From: Nocardia pseudobrasiliensis NBRC 108224
GTDB lineage: Bacteria; Actinomycetota; Actinomycetes; Mycobacteriales; Mycobacteriaceae
Assembly (NCBI RefSeq): GCF_001613105.1
Contig: NZ_BDBS01000065.1
Coordinates: 1-61,781, forward strand
Direction of reading: 5' to 3'
DNA length: 61,781 nt
The notes below the pieces were generated by a model that saw nothing but the letters and a program-made list of their open reading frames with translations, ran no database searches and had not been told where the DNA came from. The position numbers and the translations under genes are program-made. Positions 55,593 through 61,781 of this stretch are shown piece by piece; positions within the stretch are counted from its first letter, which is position 1; each line of letters begins with the position of its first letter.

Positions 55593-56405
55593 TCACTGAG
55601 GCCCCTCCTCAACCGCACGCCGCACCAGCTCCGCGACATCCACCTCGGGCGCGTCGCCGGTGCGCAACCACAGAAAGTATTCGACATTGCCCGAGGGCCC
55701 GGGCAGCGGACTGGCCACCACGCCGTGGGTGTGCAGACCGAGTTCGGCCGCCGCGGCCGCGACCTCGCGTACGGCCTCGGCGCGCAGAGCCGGATCCCGC
55801 ACCACACCGCCGGAGCCTACTCGTTCCTTACCGACCTCGAATTGCGGTTTCACCATCGGCAGCAGATCCGCTGCGGGCCCGCAGCATCGTGCCAGCGCCG
55901 GAAGCACCAAACCCAGGGATATGAACGACAAATCGGCCACGACGACCTCGACCGGCCCCGCGGTCTGTTCCGGGGTCAAGGTGCGCACATTGGTGCGATC
56001 GACGACCCGCACGCGCTCGTCGTTCTGCAACCGCCACACCAGCTGGCCGTAGCCGACATCGACAGCGACCACCTCGCGGGCGCCGCGCGCCAGCAACACA
56101 TCGGTGAAACCACCGGTCGAGGCTCCCGCGTCGAGGCAGCGCTTGTCCGCGATGCGCAACCCCTGCGGTTCGAACGCCTCGAGCGCGCCGAGCAGTTTGT
56201 GCGCGCCGCGCGAGGCCCACTGCACCTCGTCGGGTTCCTCCCGCACCAGCAGCGGGGTGCCCGCCTCCACCGCGGTCGCCGGTTTCGAGGCGACCGTACC
56301 GTTGATCAGGACGCGGCCCGCGCCGATCAGCTCGACCGCGTGTTCTCGCGATCGCGCCAATCCGCGGCGAACCAGTTCGGCGTCCACTCGAGCCCGCCTG
56401 GCCAC
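55593..56405 (-). CDS. tlyA: TlyA rRNA 2'-O-methyltransferase
   Basis: 270 residues. An N-terminal S4 RNA-binding domain (DAELVRRGLARSREHA) and FtsJ-like methyltransferase (KRCLDAGASTGGFTDVLL, ADLSFISL, MVKPQFEVG). It methylates 16S C1409 and 23S C1920 in mycobacteria; loss gives capreomycin resistance. Confidence 0.95.
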   Translation of the reverse strand: MARRARVDAELVRRGLARSREHAVELIGAGRVLINGTVASKPATAVEAGTPLLVREEPDEVQWASRGAHKLLGALEAFEPQGLRIADKRCLDAGASTGGFTDVLLARGAREVVAVDVGYGQLVWRLQNDERVRVVDRTNVRTLTPEQTAGPVEVVVADLSFISLGLVLPALARCCGPAADLLPMVKPQFEVGKERVGSGGVVRDPALRAEAVREVAAAAAELGLHTHGVVASPLPGPSGNVEYFLWLRTGDAPEVDVAELVRRAVEEGPQ

Positions 56406-56406
56406 C

Positions 56407-56676
56407 TCAGATCTTGTCCACCGTCGCCAGGGCCTGGACCAGCACCTCGTGTGCCTGTTCCAGGATGCGGGCGCGGCGGGTGATATCCACGCCGGCCTGC
56501 TCCGGATCCGAATTACGAGCTCCCGCAGTCAATTCCGACAGCAGCGCGTCGACCTCGCCGCGCACCTTCGCCGGATCGGCGAACTCCACCGGATTGGCCC
56601 CGGGCAGATGCTGACCGGGTAGCGGCGCTGCCAGGTTCGGCCCGGGCGCGTGCGGACGAGGAAACGGCGTAGTCAT
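56407..56676 (-). CDS. Small conserved protein (Rv1693-like)
   Basis: 89 residues from the ATG at 56676 (an earlier in-frame start at 56715 is less likely). Pro-rich N-terminus, then a helical part (VRGEVDALLSEL, ARILEQAHEVLVQALATVDKI). It ends 1 bp before tlyA. Position equals Rv1693. Function unknown. Confidence 0.8.
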   Translation of the reverse strand: MTTPFPRPHAPGPNLAAPLPGQHLPGANPVEFADPAKVRGEVDALLSELTAGARNSDPEQAGVDITRRARILEQAHEVLVQALATVDKI

Positions 56677-56759
56677 GGTGTCGACAACGCTACCGGAGAT
56701 GGCATTCGAACACACGTACCGACTACAAGTGTGAGATAGGAGGCTGCAGAATATGGCGG

Positions 56760-57425
56760 GTGCGAGGTGATCGGGTGCGGGCCGGGCGGCGAGCCGGACT
56801 GATGCGGTTGGCGGCGGCGGCGGTCGCGGTGGTGACGATGGCCGAATGGCTGCATTGGCGCGCCTCCCGCCGGGTGTTCCCCAAGGCCGAGCCCGCCCCG
56901 GACGGCGGCGCGGAAGCCGTTGTGGTGCTGGGCTTCCCGATCAAACGCAATGGCGGAGTGCATCCGCTGCAGCGCTGGCGCTGCCGAATCGCGGCGCGCT
57001 CCATGGATTCTCGCCGCGACGGCGTCATGGTCTTCACCGGCGGCGCGATCAAACGCGATCAACCCGAGGCCGAGGCGATGGCCCGCTACGCCCGCGACGT
57101 GCTGGGCGTGCCGAAAGACCGCATCCGCATCGAGACAGCGGCCGGAAGTACCTGGCAGAACATCGAATTCAGCATTCCGCTGATCGAGCACGCCACCCGC
57201 ATCGCCATCGCTTCCGATCCCATGCACGCCGCCCGTGCGCGGCGCTATCTGCGCCTACAGCGCCCCGATCTGGCCGCACGCCTGGCCCCTGCCGCGGATT
57301 ACCGCTTCCTGGAGGCGTGGTGGCTCAAGGTTCCCACCGCGACCCACGAGCTGGCCGCCATCGCCCGCCGCAATGCCGGGCGGGTCATTCGTGGCCTGAT
57401 TCCCCGGGCAGTCTCCGATCGCTGA
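56760..57425 (+). CDS. YdcF/SanA-type (DUF218) protein
   Basis: 221 residues. A short hydrophobic N-terminal helix (LMRLAAAAVAVVTMAEWLH) anchors a DUF218 domain (AVVVLGFPIKRNGG, MVFTGGAIKRDQPEAEAMA, ETAAGSTWQNIEFS). Family members include ElyC and SanA, linked to envelope integrity. The best ribosome site (AGGAGG, 56738) serves a five-codon ATG ORF at 56753-56770 rather than this GTG, hinting at coupling. Its last 41 bases overlap the Clp-N gene tail to tail. Confidence 0.82.
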   Translation: MRGDRVRAGRRAGLMRLAAAAVAVVTMAEWLHWRASRRVFPKAEPAPDGGAEAVVVLGFPIKRNGGVHPLQRWRCRIAARSMDSRRDGVMVFTGGAIKRDQPEAEAMARYARDVLGVPKDRIRIETAAGSTWQNIEFSIPLIEHATRIAIASDPMHAARARRYLRLQRPDLAARLAPAADYRFLEAWWLKVPTATHELAAIARRNAGRVIRGLIPRAVSDR

Positions 57426-57993
57426 GCTGTCCGTCCAGCGGCGGATAGGCCAGAATCCGGCGCAGGCGGTCGATCTCCTTGCGGAGCAGCCGGTTCTCCT
57501 CCTCGAGCGAATGGATGACGGCCTGCGCCGGTCCGGCCGCCTCATCCGACACGGTCGGCCGCTGTCCCAGCCGCGCGAGGATCCGCGCGCGCAGATCCTC
57601 GAGCGCCGCGCCCCGACGTTCCAGCACCTGCGCCCCGACGCCCTCGTGTTCGATCACGAGCCCGAGCAGCACATGTTCGGTGCCGATATAGGAGTGCCCG
57701 AGCTGCACGGCCTCCATATGCGACATCTCGAGTACCTTCTTGGCTCGCGGCGTGAAGGGGATGTATCCCGCCGGTTCCTGCTTCCCGCGCCCGATGATCT
57801 GCTCCACATCCGCCCGCATCGCGGTCAGCTCGATCTCGAGATCGTGCAGCACCTGCGCCGCGATCCCCTCCCCTTCGGCGATGAGACCGAGCAGAATATG
57901 CTCCGTGCCGATGTAGTTGTGATTCATCTGCCGGGCCTGCTCCTGTGCGAGCACCACCACCCGGCGCGCACGATCGGTGAATCGCTCGAACAT
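57385..57993 (-). CDS. Stand-alone Clp N-domain protein (ClpC2-like)
   Basis: 202 residues. Two Clp_N repeats (1-70: FERFTDRARRVVVLAQEQAR, NYIGTEHILLGLI; 78-145: YIPFTPRAKKVLEMSHMEA, SYIGTEHVLLGLV) copy the ClpC1 N-terminal domain. No AAA+ ATPase modules follow; the C-terminus is a coiled coil (SLEEENRLLRKEIDRLRR). Mycobacterial ClpC2 is a similar decoy that binds ClpC1-targeting toxins such as cyclomarin. Confidence 0.9.
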   Translation of the reverse strand: MFERFTDRARRVVVLAQEQARQMNHNYIGTEHILLGLIAEGEGIAAQVLHDLEIELTAMRADVEQIIGRGKQEPAGYIPFTPRAKKVLEMSHMEAVQLGHSYIGTEHVLLGLVIEHEGVGAQVLERRGAALEDLRARILARLGQRPTVSDEAAGPAQAVIHSLEEENRLLRKEIDRLRRILAYPPLDGQLSDRRLPGESGHE

Positions 57994-58149
57994 GCCGCCA
58001 TTGTCGTCCCGTCGGCGCGGGTCCGCGGCCGATCACGGCGGGTCTTAACGAAAGCCATCGGATTCGCTTGTGCTGTGGGATGTTCCGGCTCGCGAGCGTG
58101 GGTCACAGCGCGGATCGAGATATCGAGCGGTGATTGGGCGCGGCCTTCG

Positions 58150-58401
58150 CCTCAGGAGATGATCGGAATGGCCCGGCCGGGTTCTGGTTCAGCAGCTCGG
58201 CCCGATCGTCGTCGGTCGCGGAGAGATTCGCCTCAGGAAACGATCGGAATGGCCCGACTGGGATGCTGGTTCAGCAGCTCGGCCAGATCGTCGTCGGTCG
58301 CGGAGATTCGCCTCAGGAGATGATCGGAATGGCCCGGCCGGGATGCTGGTTCAGCAGTTCGGCCAGTCGGTCGACCAGATCGTCGTCGGTCGCGGAGAGC
58401 G
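58150..58401 (-). repeat. Triplicated 3' end of the phosphatase gene
   Basis: Three tandem copies of about 80 bp start at 58150, 58231 and 58311 (steps 81, 80). Each encodes the end of the upstream protein (DDDLAELLNQHPxRAIPI, then stop). The copy in the live gene has 12 extra bases. The 319-bp stretch 57994-58312 holds no other gene. Confidence 0.85.
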
Positions 58402-59206
58402 AATCGGTTTCGGCCACTGGGTGATTGAGGGCGTCCAGGGAATCGGAGATGTAGGTGGGGAGGCGGTCGGCCGGTTGCTTGCGCAGATCGGCCAGGGTGC
58501 TGACGCCGGTGAGGACCAGTAGCGACGGCAGATTCACACAGTGAGCGCCGTCGATATCGGTGTCGAGGCGGTCGCCGACCACCAGGGCATCGCGCGTGCC
58601 CGCGCGGTCGAGGGCGTCCTCGAGCAGCGGGGCGTACGGCTTGCCCGCGACGATCGGCTCGAGATCGGTCGCGGTGCGCAGGGCCGCGACGATCGAACCG
58701 TTGCCGGGGGCGAGGCCGCGCTCGTTGGGCAGCGTGGCATCGGTATTGGCTGCGACCCACAGGGCTCCGGCCCGCAACGCGTAGGCGGCCTCGGCCAGAT
58801 CGGGCCAGGCCGTTTGCGGCGAATGGCCCTGTACGACGGCGTCGGGTGCGGTCTCGTCGAAGCGACGGATCGGGCGCAGCCCGACCCGTTCCACCTCGGT
58901 GGCCAGATCGTCGGTGCCGACGATCAGGACGGTCGCGCCCGGGGCGAGACGATCGGCCAGCACATGGGCCGCGGCCTGCGCGCTGGTGACCACGTCGTTC
59001 TCCGAGGCGTCGAAACCGAGTTCCGCGAGATGACCCGCGACGGCCGCGGCCGAGCGGCTGGCGTTGTTGGTGACATACATCAGTCGCCGATCGGCCGGAT
59101 TGTCCGAAAGCGCCTCGGCCGCACCCGGAATGGCGACCGGGCCGCGATACAGCGTGCCGTCCAGGTCCAGCAGCAGCGCGCCGAACCGCTCTCGTAACCG
59201 TGCCAC
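58313..59206 (-). CDS. HAD-family glycerol-3-phosphate phosphatase
   Basis: 297 residues. HAD motif I LLLDLDGTLYRG (Asp14, Asp16), motif II TNNAS, GKPYAPL and motif III/IV VVGDRLDTDIDGA with a C2 cap: the NagD/PGP type. It corresponds to Rv1692, shown to remove phosphate from glycerol-3-phosphate in phospholipid recycling. With the glp genes in this window it could balance the glycerol-3-phosphate pool. Its 3' end is triplicated downstream. Confidence 0.92.
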   Translation of the reverse strand: MARLRERFGALLLDLDGTLYRGPVAIPGAAEALSDNPADRRLMYVTNNASRSAAAVAGHLAELGFDASENDVVTSAQAAAHVLADRLAPGATVLIVGTDDLATEVERVGLRPIRRFDETAPDAVVQGHSPQTAWPDLAEAAYALRAGALWVAANTDATLPNERGLAPGNGSIVAALRTATDLEPIVAGKPYAPLLEDALDRAGTRDALVVGDRLDTDIDGAHCVNLPSLLVLTGVSTLADLRKQPADRLPTYISDSLDALNHPVAETDSLSATDDDLVDRLAELLNQHPGRAIPIIS

Positions 59207-59233
59207 TCAGTCCACCTGCTTCTGCGTCGCGTC

Positions 59234-61402
59234 CTACTCGATATCGTCGTCGGCGCCCGCGGCGTCGGCCAATTCCTCGGCCCGTTCCTCGGCGTCGGTC
59301 TCACCCTCGAGGTCGGCGGCCGCGGCATTGAGGAACCACTTGAGGGCCTCATCGGAGCGCTCGGCGGCCAGCAGGGCCTCGGCGTAGGCGTAGAACAGCC
59401 GGGCGGCCGCCGAACCGGTCCGCGCCGGATCCAGATCCGAGGTCTGCAGCGTGACGACGGCTTGGTCGTACTGACCCAGATCCATCCGCGCCCCCGCGAC
59501 CACGATCCGCAGTTCGGTGGCCTCATCGCCCTGCAACAGCCGGGCCTCGTCGCTGCGACCGAGTTCGATCGCCCGCTCGGGCCGACCGAGGCCGCGCTCG
59601 CAATCGGCCATCACGGCCAGCAGGCCCGTGCCGCCCTGCATCCGCCGCGCGGTCCGCAGCTCCGACAGCGCCTCGGCCCATTCGCCCGCGTGATAGGCCG
59701 TCACACCGGCGGTTTCGCGAACCACCGCGATCCGACCCGCACGCTGCCGCGCGGCCCGGGCATGCTCGAGCGCCAGCTCCGGATCCTCATCGATGAGCCG
59801 TGCGGCCATCACCAGGTGCCGGGCGACGGTCTCGGCATTGCTCTTGTCCAGGCTGAGCAGATCGCGCCGGATGACGGGATCGAGATCGCCCGCCTCGACA
59901 TCCTCGGGAAGTTCGGGCTCGTCGGGACGTCCCGCGCGCCGATCGCCGCCCTTCGCGCCCGAGGCCCACGCGCCCTCGCCGCCGCGGCGGCGTTCCGGGC
60001 GACGGTCATCCTCGTCGGTGGTGTCCTGTGCGTCATCGGATTCCGCACGGCCCTCGGCGGATTCGCCCGAGGGCTCGACTTCGGAGCGAGCGGGGGTCGA
60101 GGCTTCGTCAACCGCCTGCTGATCGGTGTCGGCGGGAACCAAGTCTTCGCGCTCATCGCGCACATCATCGCGGCGGTCCGCGTCCGAACGCTCGTCTTCG
60201 CGGTGGAAACCCCTGCGGTTGGAATCGCCGCGCTCATCGTCGCGACGGAAACCGACCCGGCCGGAATCGTTCCGGTTGTCATCGCGACGGGGACCACGGC
60301 GCTCATCATCGCGCCGGAAGCCACCGCGGTTCGAACCACGCTCGTCATCCCGCCGGAAACCACCGCGACCGCGATTATCGTCGCGCTCATCGTCACGACG
60401 GTAGCCGCCACGACCCGAGTCGCCGCGCTCGTCATTACGCCGGAAGCCACCGCCGGAACCACCACGGTCGTCGCGCCGGAAGCCGCCGCGGTCGTCATTG
60501 CGGCCGAAACCGCCACGGCCGGAGTCATTTCGGTTCTCGTCGCGCCGGAAACCACCACGGTTGTCCTCACGGCGGAAACCGCCACGGCCGGAATCGTTCC
60601 GGTTCTCATCGCGCCGGAAACCACCACGGTCCGAACCACGCTCGTCATCACGAGGGAAACCACCGCGACCGCGATTATCGTCGCGCCGGAAACCACCGCG
60701 ATCCGAACCACCGCGCTCGTCGTTGCGACGGAAGCCACCGCCGGAACCACCACGGTCGTCATTGCGACGGAAACCACCACGGCCGGAATCGTTTCGGCTC
60801 TCGTCACGGCGGAAACCACCACGATCCGAACCGCCGCGCTCGTCGTCGCGACGGAAACCACCACGACCGGAATCGTTTCGATTGTCGTCGCGCCGGAAAC
60901 CACCGCGGTTCGAACCACGCTCGTCATCACGACGGAAACCACCGCGACCGGAATCGTCACGGTCGTCGCGCCGGAAGCCGCCACGGTTCGAGCCACCGCG
61001 CCCGTCATCACGACGGAACCCGCCCCCGGAACCACCACGGTCGTCATTGCGGCGGAAACCGCCACCGCCGGAACCGCCACGGTTGTCGTCGCGGCGGAAA
61101 CCGCCACCGCCGGAACCGCCACGGTTGTCGTCGCGACGGAAACCGCCACGGCCCGAGCCGCCGCGGTCGTCATCGCGGCGGGAATTGCCCCGGCCGAAAT
61201 CATCGCGGTGGTTGTCGCGCCGGGAGCCGCCGCGGTTGTAGCCGCGGGAATCGTCACCGCGACCGGAATCGTTGCGGTTGTCGTCTCGACGGAAGCCGCC
61301 GCCGGAACTGCCTCGGTCGCCACCCGACCTGCCGGAGCCGCCCGATCCCTGACCGGACCCGCTACGGCGGAACGGCTTCCGACCGTCGTTCTGCTCCGAC
61401 AC
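59234..61402 (-). CDS. TPR protein with giant RGG/FRRDD-repeat domain (Rv1691-like)
   Basis: 722 residues from a GTG with AAAGGGA upstream. The C-terminal 227 residues (about 496-722) are a TPR-like helical domain matching the position of Rv1691. Residues about 30-415 consist of over twenty units of GGFRR[DN][DE] with Arg/Asp alternation, followed by an acidic linker (415-495). Such Phe/Arg/Gly sequences bind RNA and can phase separate in other systems. It lies just after an rRNA operon on the same strand, beyond a terminator. Confidence 0.9.
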   Translation of the reverse strand: MSEQNDGRKPFRRSGSGQGSGGSGRSGGDRGSSGGGFRRDDNRNDSGRGDDSRGYNRGGSRRDNHRDDFGRGNSRRDDDRGGSGRGGFRRDDNRGGSGGGGFRRDDNRGGSGGGGFRRNDDRGGSGGGFRRDDGRGGSNRGGFRRDDRDDSGRGGFRRDDERGSNRGGFRRDDNRNDSGRGGFRRDDERGGSDRGGFRRDESRNDSGRGGFRRNDDRGGSGGGFRRNDERGGSDRGGFRRDDNRGRGGFPRDDERGSDRGGFRRDENRNDSGRGGFRREDNRGGFRRDENRNDSGRGGFGRNDDRGGFRRDDRGGSGGGFRRNDERGDSGRGGYRRDDERDDNRGRGGFRRDDERGSNRGGFRRDDERRGPRRDDNRNDSGRVGFRRDDERGDSNRRGFHREDERSDADRRDDVRDEREDLVPADTDQQAVDEASTPARSEVEPSGESAEGRAESDDAQDTTDEDDRRPERRRGGEGAWASGAKGGDRRAGRPDEPELPEDVEAGDLDPVIRRDLLSLDKSNAETVARHLVMAARLIDEDPELALEHARAARQRAGRIAVVRETAGVTAYHAGEWAEALSELRTARRMQGGTGLLAVMADCERGLGRPERAIELGRSDEARLLQGDEATELRIVVAGARMDLGQYDQAVVTLQTSDLDPARTGSAAARLFYAYAEALLAAERSDEALKWFLNAAAADLEGETDAEERAEELADAAGADDDIE

Positions 61403-61556
61403 GGTGATCCCTTTCTACTGTCTCCTCCATGCCCGGCCACTGGACGGCGTCCGCGCGAGGCCGGGCCTCGGGCCCGCCTACTCGAATTCAATCACGCGCG
61501 CACGATCCGTCCACCACGGCACCGGGTTCCAGGCGCGGCAACAGGCTGCTGAACGT

Positions 61557-61591
61557 CGAAAAGGGGGCCCGAGATATGGGCCCCCTTTTCG
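61557..61591 (-). terminator. rRNA operon terminator
   Basis: Perfect 14-bp stem CGAAAAGGGGGCCC/GGGCCCCCTTTTCG with 7-nt loop, and TTTTCG in the descending arm, 10 nt past the 5S 3' end. Confidence 0.9.
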
Positions 61592-61601
61592 GGAATGTAT
61601 G

Positions 61602-61718
61602 TTCCGGCGGTGTCCTACTCTCCCACACCCTGGCGAGTGCAGTACCATCGGCGCTGGCAGGCTTAGCTTCCGGGTTCGGAATGGGACCGGGCGTTTCCCC
61701 ACCGCTATAACCGCCGTA
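61602..61718 (-). rRNA. rrf: 5S ribosomal RNA
   Basis: About 117 nt. It reads from TACGGCGGTTATAGCGG, through the conserved CCCGGTCCCATTCCGAAC and GGAAGCTAAGCC, to GAGAGTAGGACACCGCCGGA. The ends pair as helix I. Ends are accurate to a few bases. The 23S gene would lie off the right edge; 61719-61781 is spacer. Confidence 0.95.
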
Positions 61719-61781
61719 ACTCTATGAAACTATCCACAGAGAGCCAAACCCCCGACGAGGGGATCCGTCTCCTGTATCTGC

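Noticed and set aside
60000..61300. CRISPR-like regular repeats
   Set aside because: The periodicity is in-frame coding repeat (FRRDD units) without unique spacers; the same holds for 37074-37217 and 38226-38582.
59462..61552. Plus-strand open frames over the TPR/RGG gene
   Set aside because: They are low-complexity mirror images (Thr/Val/Ala-rich) of the RGG repeat in other frames, without ribosome sites.

Overview
The window is high-GC actinobacterial DNA and fits Nocardia or a close mycolic-acid-containing relative. The gene order from 61.4 kb back to 33.8 kb (minus strand) follows, from memory, the Mycobacterium tuberculosis block Rv1691-Rv1713: TPR protein, glycerol-3-phosphate phosphatase, small Rv1693-like protein, tlyA, nadK, recN, steA, mctB/steB, pyrG, NUDIX, xerD, parA, scpA, scpB, rluB, cmk, der. 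An Ag85-type esterase, an Lsr2 protein and frequent GTG starts agree. No species can be named from the sequence.

Region 1 (1-5.7 kb) looks like the right end of an integrated element at the 3' end of a tRNA-Pro(GGG) gene. It carries excisionase and tyrosine integrase genes, an Lsr2-type silencer, a DUF5593-like protein, an unknown protein and a truncated XRE regulator. The two cargo genes have matching leaders: a 32-bp inverted-repeat element, exactly 46 nt, then a small ORF whose stop overlaps a start codon in the frame of the main gene.

Region 2 (5.8-14.3 kb) holds a thioesterase, an L,D-transpeptidase and a glycerol locus: glpK1-iclR divergent from glpF-glpK2-glpD. Between them lie two identical 15-bp palindromes flanking a CRP-like site. 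Region 3 (14.3-33.6 kb) is accessory: TetR/FAD oxidoreductase, a condensation-type protein, DUF72, secreted phospholipase C, a P450 with a 22-bp minisatellite upstream, a chagasin-like inhibitor, a methyltransferase, a PAS-GGDEF-EAL protein, an Ag85-like esterase, a fluoroacetate-dehalogenase-like hydrolase followed by a 26-residue membrane microprotein, an EhpF/EhpG-like pair that may form a split carboxylate reductase, LysR, a quinone-reductase pseudogene and a hemerythrin protein.

Region 4 (33.8-61.4 kb) is the conserved block for translation GTPase, chromosome segregation, nucleotide metabolism, DNA repair and envelope functions. It is interrupted by a lineage-specific module at 41.8-46.9 kb with two ECF41-type sigma factors and a four-gene operon, served by three promoters of the expected -35/N16/-10 form. 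Several conserved proteins here carry unusual repeat extensions: RluB and the TPR protein have Arg/Gly-rich disordered regions, and ScpB has 17 tandem heptads. The window closes with a 5S rRNA gene and a strong terminator, the end of an rRNA operon lying mostly off the right edge.
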